Assembly (NCBI GenBank): GCA_030833845.1
Contig: JAURGK010000024.1
Span: 1 to 35,957, forward strand
Direction: 5' to 3'
Length of the DNA stretch: 35,957 bases
From: Crocinitomicaceae bacterium
Lineage (GTDB): Bacteria; Bacteroidota; Bacteroidia; Flavobacteriales_D; Crocinitomicaceae
The position numbers and the translations under genes are program-made. Positions 16,135 through 22,874 of this stretch are shown here, piece by piece (within the stretch, counting starts at the first letter, position 1; every line of letters begins with the position of its first letter). The notes under the pieces were generated by a model, which saw only the letters and a program-made list of their open reading frames with translations, was not told the origin of the DNA and searched no databases.

Positions 16135-18036
16135 TTATTTCTCTTGGACTTCTTCAAAATCAACGTCCGTAACTTCGTCTTGAGGCGATCCAGCACCCTG
16201 TTCTGCTCCTGCCTCTGCTGTTGCATTTGCATCATTCGAAGCATTGTACATATCTTGGGAGGCCGCACTAAAAACTTCGTTGAGTTTGTCCATAGCAGCT
16301 TGCAAATTCGCCATGTTTTTGGCTTCAAATTCCTTCTTCAATTCTGCGAGTGCATCTTCAATAGGTTGCTTTTTATCGGCAGGAATTTTATCGCCGTATT
16401 CTTTTAACTGACGTTCGGTTTGGAAAATCAATGAATCAGCTTTATTGACCAACTCAGCCTCCTCGCGACGCTTATTGTCCGCATCAGCATTGGCTTCCGC
16501 CTCAGCTTTCATGCGCTGAATTTCTTCGTCTGACAAACCGCTGGAAGCCTCAATTTTGATCGATTGTTGCTTGCCAGTTCCTTTGTCTTTGGCTGAGATA
16601 TTCATAATTCCATTGGCATCGATGTCAAAAGTCACTTCGATTTGTGGGACACCGCGTTGTGCTGGTGGAATGTCTGTCAATTGGAAACGACCTAGGGTTT
16701 TGTTGTCATTGGCCATGGATCTTTCACCTTGTAGAACATGGATCTCTACCGAAGGTTGGTTGTCAGCGGCAGTCGAGAAAATTTCCGATTTTTTAGTCGG
16801 AATCGTGGTGTTGGCATCAATTAACTTTGTGAATACCCCACCCATGGTTTCAATACCCAATGACAAAGGAATGACATCCAAAAGGAGCACATCCTTGACC
16901 TCACCGGTTAGCACCCCTCCTTGGATTGCTGCCCCAACGGCAACAACCTCATCAGGATTGACACCTTTAGAAGGCGCCTTACCAAAGAAACGCTCTACTG
17001 CTTCTTGAATCACAGGAATGCGTGTAGATCCACCAACCAAAATCACCTCATCGATATCAGAGGGTTGCAAACCAGCGTTTTGAAGTGCAGATCGGCATGG
17101 TGCTATGGTACGTTCTACAATACTTGAAATCAATTGCTCAAATTTTGCACGTTGTAAGGTGCGCACCAAGTGCTTTGGAATGCCGTTTACAGGCATGATA
17201 TAAGGCAAGTTGATTTCTGTACTGGTCGTTGAAGACAATTCAATTTTTGCTTTCTCTGCCGCTTCTTTCAAACGCTGTAAAGCCATTGGATCCTGGCGAA
17301 GATCTAAGCCTTCTTCAGTCTTAAATTCTTCAGCCAACCAAGAAATGATTGCCTCATCCACATCGTCTCCGCCTAAGTGAGTATCACCATCAGTAGAAAG
17401 TACTTCAAATACGCCATCTCCAAGTTCGAGAACAGATACATCGTGTGTACCGCCACCAAAGTCAAAAACAACGATTTTTTGATCAACGCCTTTTTTATCT
17501 AGGCCATAGGCAAGCGCTGCAGCTGTAGGCTCGTTAATAATACGCTTGATTGTTAAACCTGCGATTTCGCCTGCTTCTTTGGTAGCTTGGCGTTGTGCAT
17601 CATTAAAATATGCTGGTACGGTAACTACCGCTTCTGTTACTTCCTGACCCAAGTAATCTTCGGCAGTTTTCTTCATTTTTTGAAGAATCATTGCTGAAAT
17701 TTCTTGAGGAGAGAATAATCTGTCGTCTATTTTGACACGTGGCGTATTGTTATCTCCTTTTACTACTTCATAAGGCATGCGCGAAACTTCTTTTGAAGAC
17801 TCTTCGTAGCTAGAGCCCATAAATCTTTTGATAGAAGAAATCGTCTTTGTAGGGTTGGTGATGGCCTGACGCTTGGCTGGATCTCCTACTTTGCGCTCAC
17901 CACCATCTACAAAAGCTACTACTGATGGCGTAGTGCGCTTTCCTTCTGCATTGGCAATCACAACTGGTTCATTGCCTTCCATGACCGAAACACAAGAATT
18001 GGTTGTTCCGAGGTCGATTCCGATTATTTTTCCCAT
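16135..18036 (-). CDS. dnaK: Molecular chaperone DnaK (Hsp70)
   Basis: ATP-dependent Hsp70 chaperone that works with DnaJ and GrpE. The nucleotide-binding domain (about 1-385) begins [20 protein letters not shown] and contains the phosphate loop [14 protein letters not shown] and the GGSTRIP motif. The hydrophobic linker is VLLLDV, followed by the substrate-binding beta-sandwich (including [11 protein letters not shown]) and the helical lid. The C-terminus ends in the acidic [10 protein letters not shown] motif typical of cytosolic bacterial DnaK. At 633 residues it is full length. dnaJ and grpE are not adjacent. The 173-base upstream region is shared divergently with the DUF983 gene; I see no CIRCE element and no full Bacteroidota promoter on this strand. 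It is followed by a strong terminator, so it is probably monocistronic. Confidence 0.98.
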   Translation of the reverse strand: MGKIIGIDLGTTNSCVSVMEGNEPVVIANAEGKRTTPSVVAFVDGGERKVGDPAKRQAITNPTKTISSIKRFMGSSYEESSKEVSRMPYEVVKGDNNTPRVKIDDRLFSPQEISAMILQKMKKTAEDYLGQEVTEAVVTVPAYFNDAQRQATKEAGEIAGLTIKRIINEPTAAALAYGLDKKGVDQKIVVFDFGGGTHDVSVLELGDGVFEVLSTDGDTHLGGDDVDEAIISWLAEEFKTEEGLDLRQDPMALQRLKEAAEKAKIELSSTTSTEINLPYIMPVNGIPKHLVRTLQRAKFEQLISSIVERTIAPCRSALQNAGLQPSDIDEVILVGGSTRIPVIQEAVERFFGKAPSKGVNPDEVVAVGAAIQGGVLTGEVKDVLLLDVIPLSLGIETMGGVFTKLIDANTTIPTKKSEIFSTAADNQPSVEIHVLQGERSMANDNKTLGRFQLTDIPPAQRGVPQIEVTFDIDANGIMNISAKDKGTGKQQSIKIEASSGLSDEEIQRMKAEAEANADADNKRREEAELVNKADSLIFQTERQLKEYGDKIPADKKQPIEDALAELKKEFEAKNMANLQAAMDKLNEVFSAASQDMYNASNDANATAEAGAEQGAGSPQDEVTDVDFEEVQEK

Positions 18037-18140
18037 TTTAATTTAAATTTTGATACTAGGAATAGTCAATGATTGTGCCACGCCAAAAAAAGTCCACTTT
18101 TATGACAATTTGAGTGGATTACGCTGCATTCAAATGTCGT

Positions 18141-18171
18141 TTTGTCAGTTTTGCTGACAAACGTAACTTTG
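18141..18171 (+). promoter_or_regulatory. Bacteroidota-type promoter for the DUF983-crp/fnr operon
   Basis: TTTG at 18141-18144 and TAACTTTG at 18164-18171 are 19 bases apart, matching the Bacteroidota -33/-7 consensus TTTG-N19-TAnnTTTG exactly. A start site near 18178 would leave a leader of about 30 bases before the ATG at 18210. A second TAACTTTG at 18198-18205 lacks a properly spaced -33 element and lies too close to the start codon. Confidence 0.7.
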
Positions 18172-18177
18172 GTTACG
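18141..18177. repeat. Two adjacent perfect inverted repeats covering the promoter
   Basis: TTTGTCAG (18141-18148) pairs with CTGACAAA (18154-18161) around a 5-base spacer, and CGTAAC (18162-18167) pairs with GTTACG (18172-18177) around TTTG. The first covers the -33 element and most of the spacer, the second the -7 element. This placement fits an operator; the symmetry is also that of Crp/Fnr-type sites, and a Crp/Fnr regulator is encoded in the same operon. Binding is not shown. Confidence 0.55.
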
Positions 18178-18209
18178 CTTCGTTGGGCTGAACTACCTAA
18201 CTTTGTTGT

Positions 18210-18599
18210 ATGATAATAGGAAAAGGATCGAAATTATACAGCATTTCAAAAATGAAATGTCCACAATGCCAAGAAGGACAATTTTTAGTATCACATCCCT
18301 ATGATTTTAAAAATCTTGGCGATGTCAAAGAAGAATGCCCAGTTTGTCATTTGCAATACGAACGTGAGCCAGGATTTTACTACGGAGCCATGTATGTTTC
18401 TTATGCCCTTGGGGTAGCTCTTTTTGTAACCATATGGACCTCCTGCAATTTGTGGTTTTCGTGGCTGTCTGCCTGGAGCCAAATAGGATTGGTGGTCTTT
18501 TTTACAATCGTACTGTCGCCATATCTATTTGCCCTGTCAAAAATCATTTGGGCGAATTTTTTTATAACTTACGATCCCAATGCTAAAGTTCGAAAATAA
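18210..18599 (+). CDS. DUF983 membrane protein with zinc-ribbon cysteines
   Basis: A 129-residue inner-membrane protein of the DUF983 family. The N-terminal part contains two CPxC pairs (C17/C20 and C43/C46), likely a zinc ribbon. The sequence between is rich in charged residues and is followed by the family motif EREPGFYYGAMYVSYALG. Two transmembrane helices follow (about 63-85 and 91-113). The family start GKGSKLYSISK supports the ATG at 18210. The function of DUF983 is unknown; in Bacteroidota it is frequent and usually a single small gene. Here it overlaps the Crp/Fnr regulator gene by 20 bases and must be co-transcribed with it, so the pair may respond to the same signal. Confidence 0.9.
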   Translation: MIIGKGSKLYSISKMKCPQCQEGQFLVSHPYDFKNLGDVKEECPVCHLQYEREPGFYYGAMYVSYALGVALFVTIWTSCNLWFSWLSAWSQIGLVVFFTIVLSPYLFALSKIIWANFFITYDPNAKVRK

Positions 18600-19230
18600 A
18601 TTAGAGATGCTTCGAGAGCAACTGGGGTTTGTCCTGGAGGATGCCCTGCTCGAAGAAATGGCTCAGGTTGCCAAAATCCGTGAGACATCCACCGATGAGG
18701 TGGTTGTGAATGTTGGCGATCACCTACAGATGATTCCTATTGTCATTGAAGGCTCAATTAAAATATCTAGAGAGAATAAAGATGGTGATGAATTGCTACT
18801 TTATTATATTGAAGGTGGAGATACGTGTGCGATGTCTTTACAATGCTGCACCCGAAAAATAGATTCGCAAATCAAGGCAACTTCCATGGAGCCATCGCTC
18901 TTATTGATGTTTCCTACCGAATACATGGAGCGTTGGCTAGATCAATTCAAGACTTGGCGTCAGTTTATTCTGGATAGTTACCATACGCGGATGCTCGAGC
19001 TCATGGAATCCATAGATGCCATCGCATTTATGAATCTTGATCAGCGTTTGCTCAAGTACTTATCTGATCAAGCAAAAATTCTTGGCAGCCTGGAAATTCA
19101 TCTCACTCACCAACAAGTAGCAGATGATTTACATTCGTCACGGGTAGTGATTTCTAGACTGCTCAAACAACTCGAAACAAAGGGCGAAATAAAACTATTG
19201 CGCAATAAAATAATACTAAATAGATTTTAA
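18580..19230 (+). CDS. Crp/Fnr-family transcriptional regulator
   Basis: A 216-residue regulator with an N-terminal cyclic-nucleotide-binding-like beta-barrel (about 20-125), a long dimerisation helix (about 125-160) and a C-terminal winged helix-turn-helix (about 168-212; THQQVADDLHSSRVVISRLL is the HTH core). The barrel lacks the cAMP-binding arginine/serine signature of E. coli CRP (there is no RSA-type motif). It carries three cysteines in GGDTCAMSLQCC (C83, C89, C90), a pattern I recall from Bacteroidota Crp/Fnr proteins, and a candidate for redox, metal or sulfur-species sensing. The start could also be M10 (18607), but the ATG at 18580 overlaps DUF983 as expected for coupling. The palindromic promoter upstream may be its own target. 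Confidence 0.92.
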   Translation: MLKFENKLEMLREQLGFVLEDALLEEMAQVAKIRETSTDEVVVNVGDHLQMIPIVIEGSIKISRENKDGDELLLYYIEGGDTCAMSLQCCTRKIDSQIKATSMEPSLLLMFPTEYMERWLDQFKTWRQFILDSYHTRMLELMESIDAIAFMNLDQRLLKYLSDQAKILGSLEIHLTHQQVADDLHSSRVVISRLLKQLETKGEIKLLRNKIILNRF

Positions 19231-19288
19231 TTTTTTTTCTGACAACAATTGTTTATTTTTGATATAATTCACTTATAAACAAGCTATT

Positions 19289-22200
19289 ATGAAAAAAATA
19301 AACCTACTCTGTATAGCCGCAATATTTGCATATTGTTGGCAACTGAACGCACAAGGACTGACCTGTGCCACAGCCTTACCGGTAACTCCTGGTACCTTTA
19401 CGGCAAGTACCCTTGTTGGTACCCCATCACAAACAACGGCTACAGCAGCTGGATGGTATGCTTTCACACCGTCATCTAATGGAATTCTTAATATTAATTC
19501 TTGCGGCGGTGGATCAGATACCAGATTATGGATTTGGTCTGGAGCTTGTGGAGCGCTTACACCAGTTGCAAATAATGATGACTTTCCAGGCTGTATATCA
19601 ACTGGTACTTCAGCGTATGCCTCAAAAATTGAAAATGTTATTTTGATGGCCGGTACTACTTACTACTTTGAATGGGATAATGTCTGGGAAGCCACTGGCT
19701 TTACATGGAGTTTTACTTTTACAGCGCTACCAATGAATAACGATGTGGGAATCACAAATGTTACCAATAGAAACACACGGATTTCGATTTCACAAGCTAG
19801 TTATGGAATTCCGCTAGGTGCGACTATTAAAAACTTCTCTGGCACGACTATTACCAATGTAGTACTTACCACGGAAATTTATCAGCTACCAAACACTACA
19901 ACGCCAGTCCAAACTTTTTCAAGTACCCCAATTTCATTAGGAATCGGTGGAGAACAAGTAATCACCTCTGGTACATGGGCACCGACCTTAGCGATATCTA
20001 CTTCGTACTTGATCAAATACATTAAAACACAAACACAATTAGATGGGGTAACATCTAATGACCAAACAACGCAGAACCTCATCTTAGATTATAATTATAC
20101 GGCTAGAGACAATAACGTTTATCAAGTAGCTTATAATTGGTCATCAACTCAAGAATATACTCAGGGAGTTGTACATACCGTATATGGGCCGGACAACATG
20201 ACCGGTGCGGCTTATTATTTGCAGTCAGCTTCGACTACTCAAATATATAATGTGCAAGTTTTTCAAGTAACCAACGGAGTGATAGCCTCGACACCCCTTT
20301 ACACTTCTGCAAATATCACAGCCAATGGTGCCGGATGGAAATATCACAACTTCCCGACGCCCATTGCCGTAAGCGCGGGTAATTACCTAATTGCCATTAA
20401 AAAAACGGGGACAGTCTCATTTCCTGTGGGAGCTGATTTGAATTTATTTACAACCGGGACAAATCTTGTTAGAGCCGGTGCTACAGGTGCTTGGAATCCT
20501 GTTGAAGCATATGGAGTAAATCCATGTTTTATGATTCGTCCAAAATTTGGAACGGATCCGTCAAATGAAATTGCTTTTCTAAATAACAAAAATCCAGGAG
20601 TCGAAGATACTAAAATACATACGCGTCAGTCTTTAGCAGGAAATGATTTGCAATTTTGGGCACGCGCTGTAAATAATGGAACAGGAACGGTAAATGGCGT
20701 AACAATGACTGTTAACGTAACAGACCCATCAAATGTTGTAATTTACACAGCCACAAGTGCTGCACAAGATTTGATTGCCGGGCAAATAGATACTTTTACT
20801 GTTGCCAATTACAATGTAACTGCACTAGGTAACTATTCAATTGAATATGTCTTTAATAATATTGGGGATCAAGTACCGCAAAACAACAGCAGAACAACAT
20901 CATTCTCTCGAACAACGGGTGAAATGTCAAAAACAGTTGGTGTAACAGGTTCACTAGGCGTTAGTTCAACAAGTGCTCCAGGAGCAACAAATATTGAATT
21001 TGGCAATAACTACAGCCTAACACAAAATGACTTTTTGGATTCGGTAATGTTTATTTTGAACCCAGGGACGCCGATTGGCTATGTGGCTAGTGTAAATATT
21101 TATGGCACTACAGCCAACGGTACAGGTGTGATGGTTCCAAATACAACACCACTTGCGTCAACGATAACTTACACAACCACAGCAGCAGATAACCTGAACG
21201 GTGCAGTAATCAAATTACCAATAGCAACTGGAACCCTTAACATGACTCCAGGAACATATTTCTTTGGTGTATATCAAGCAAATGTAACAACAGGGAATAT
21301 CCGACTTGCAACATCGACTGACTATTTTACTCCCAATACTGTATTTTACAGATGGCAAGGAAGTAATGGTGGAACCTATGCCGCATCGGGCTATTCGTTC
21401 GTAATAAACCCAATTTTTAAATCTTGTGTTGCTTACAATGAAATTGTCAGTACAACTGCTGCTTCTTGTGGGGCAAATGATGGTGGTGCAAGTATTGCAA
21501 CAACAGGAGGAACTGGAACGGTCAACTTTTTATGGCCCAATGGTGCTGCTACAAATACTATTACTGGAGTTGGAGCTGGCCAATACCCATGTGTACTTAC
21601 CGATATCAATGGCTGTCCGACCACAATTAATGTAATTATTCCAAGCTTATCCAATTTGACCGTATCATCTACATCTCAAAATATAACATGTGGAGGAGAG
21701 TCAACAGGTGAAATATCATTGGTTGCAAGTCAGGGAGTTGAACCCTATAGCTATAACTGGTCAAATAATCAAGGTACTAACCCTATTTTAAGTAATGTAC
21801 CTGCTGGAAATTACGAATGTACCGTTACTGATGCTACAGGCTGTGTGGTTATCATTTCAAATACGCTTACGGAATTGTCCAACCTGCTTGCTGTTAGCAA
21901 TGGTACTCCTGTACTATGTAACAGTGGTCAAACGGGTAATATAGAAATCAATGCTAGCAACGGTACAGTTCCCTATTCTTATCAATGGACAGGGACTAAC
22001 AATACAAGTAACTTCGTTACATCGGTAGGCCCAGGTACTTATACCTGTATAGTTACCGACGGACTTGGATGTTCCGATACAGTTGTAACAGTTCTTTCAC
22101 TGAGTAATTTATCTGCAAGTGCCGAAGCATCCAATCCATTATGTTACGGTACAAATACAGGAAGTATTACCGTTTCAGTGACCGGTGGAGGTACGCCCTA

Positions 22201-22807
22201 TAGCTATGACTGGGCAGGCTCAACATCAAATAACACTGTATTAACTGGATTAGCACAAGGAAACTATTCTGTAATTGTTACAGATGCCTATGGTTGTTCT
22301 GTGTCTGCCGCTGCAAATATCAATGAACCGGATGCTTGGTCTGTAAGCGCAGCAGTCACTCCTGCAGTATTTGGTGGTGATGGGGCTATAGATTTAACTG
22401 TTAGTGGTGCAACAGGACCATATACCTACAATTGGAGTAACAGTGCTTCTACTCAAGACATTAACAATTTAGATGGTGGAATCTATGAGGTCACAATTTT
22501 AGATTCTTTGGGCTGTTCGTATACAACGAGTATAACTGTGGCTTCAATTGTAGGGCTTCAAACCGAAGATTTAAATTCTGCTCAGATTTTCCCAAATCCT
22601 ACAAATGGAACCTTCTTCATAGCCAGTACAACATTAGATCATGTTTATATGTTCAACCAACTTGGACAAAAAGTGAGCATAGAACTTCTTTCACTTGATG
22701 AAGGTAAATATCAAATAGCTACCGATCATTTAGCCAATGGTAGTTATATTTTAGAGCTGCACAGCAACGATCGAATCATTCGTAGAACTATACAATTACT
22801 GCACTAA
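19289..22807 (+). CDS. Large T9SS-secreted protein with SprB-type repeats
   Basis: A 1172-residue exported protein. Signal peptide 1-21 (ending QLNAQ) is followed by a pre-peptidase/CUB-like beta-sandwich (about 23-150; GWYAFTPSSNGILNI, SDTRLWIWSGAC, YYFEWDN). A long beta-rich region comes next (about 150-710) with CARDB-like passages on 'infinitives' such as AVNNGTGTVNGVTM. Five SprB-type repeats follow (about 712-1085), and the type A sorting domain (about 1095-1172; IFPNPTNGTFFI, NQLGQK, LANGSYILEL, ending RRTIQLLH). The repeat type is that of SprB, the gliding adhesin, so a surface adhesin is plausible, though many Bacteroidota cargo proteins share the module. No catalytic motif is visible. 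A TATTTTTG at 19254-19261 may be the -7 element. It ends in a strong terminator. Confidence 0.88.
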   Translation: MKKINLLCIAAIFAYCWQLNAQGLTCATALPVTPGTFTASTLVGTPSQTTATAAGWYAFTPSSNGILNINSCGGGSDTRLWIWSGACGALTPVANNDDFPGCISTGTSAYASKIENVILMAGTTYYFEWDNVWEATGFTWSFTFTALPMNNDVGITNVTNRNTRISISQASYGIPLGATIKNFSGTTITNVVLTTEIYQLPNTTTPVQTFSSTPISLGIGGEQVITSGTWAPTLAISTSYLIKYIKTQTQLDGVTSNDQTTQNLILDYNYTARDNNVYQVAYNWSSTQEYTQGVVHTVYGPDNMTGAAYYLQSASTTQIYNVQVFQVTNGVIASTPLYTSANITANGAGWKYHNFPTPIAVSAGNYLIAIKKTGTVSFPVGADLNLFTTGTNLVRAGATGAWNPVEAYGVNPCFMIRPKFGTDPSNEIAFLNNKNPGVEDTKIHTRQSLAGNDLQFWARAVNNGTGTVNGVTMTVNVTDPSNVVIYTATSAAQDLIAGQIDTFTVANYNVTALGNYSIEYVFNNIGDQVPQNNSRTTSFSRTTGEMSKTVGVTGSLGVSSTSAPGATNIEFGNNYSLTQNDFLDSVMFILNPGTPIGYVASVNIYGTTANGTGVMVPNTTPLASTITYTTTAADNLNGAVIKLPIATGTLNMTPGTYFFGVYQANVTTGNIRLATSTDYFTPNTVFYRWQGSNGGTYAASGYSFVINPIFKSCVAYNEIVSTTAASCGANDGGASIATTGGTGTVNFLWPNGAATNTITGVGAGQYPCVLTDINGCPTTINVIIPSLSNLTVSSTSQNITCGGESTGEISLVASQGVEPYSYNWSNNQGTNPILSNVPAGNYECTVTDATGCVVIISNTLTELSNLLAVSNGTPVLCNSGQTGNIEINASNGTVPYSYQWTGTNNTSNFVTSVGPGTYTCIVTDGLGCSDTVVTVLSLSNLSASAEASNPLCYGTNTGSITVSVTGGGTPYSYDWAGSTSNNTVLTGLAQGNYSVIVTDAYGCSVSAAANINEPDAWSVSAAVTPAVFGGDGAIDLTVSGATGPYTYNWSNSASTQDINNLDGGIYEVTILDSLGCSYTTSITVASIVGLQTEDLNSAQIFPNPTNGTFFIASTTLDHVYMFNQLGQKVSIELLSLDEGKYQIATDHLANGSYILELHSNDRIIRRTIQLLH
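21424..22545 (+). repeat. Five tandem SprB-type repeats within the coding region
   Basis: Five diverged units of about 72-77 residues. Each has a C-(x2-6)-G-x-I-x-[VL] opening, a central [PT]Y[ST]Y-x-W strand, a G-x-Y-x-[CV]-x-[VI]-T/L-D turn, and a following GC pair (except the first cysteine is missing in unit five). Three junctions carry the same LSNL linker (units 2, 3 and 4). The units are too diverged at the DNA level for recent duplication. Confidence 0.8.
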
Positions 22808-22830
22808 ATTATCCAATTATTTTATTCTTC

Positions 22831-22859
22831 AAGACCCGGCATTGTCGGGTCTTTTTTTT
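22831..22859 (+). terminator. Intrinsic terminator after the SprB-repeat gene
   Basis: Perfect 8-bp stem AAGACCCG (22831-22838) and CGGGTCTT (22846-22853), 7-base loop, then an uninterrupted T run. It is 23 bases after the stop and only about 15 bases ahead of the next ATG on the same strand. Confidence 0.9.
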
Positions 22860-22874
22860 AGCTAATTTCGACCT

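Noticed and set aside
16556..17008. Long open frame of 150 codons antisense to dnaK
   Set aside because: A reflection of dnaK codon usage; product has no recognisable domain and no promoter.
18065..18080. Sigma-54-like TGGCAC-N5-TTGAC on the minus strand upstream of dnaK
   Set aside because: The -12 element needs GC and has GA here; one chance match in an AT-rich intergenic region is not enough.
19244..19253. Palindrome AACAATTGTT upstream of the SprB-repeat gene
   Set aside because: Ten bases in AT-rich sequence, not repeated elsewhere that I saw; cannot be supported as an operator.
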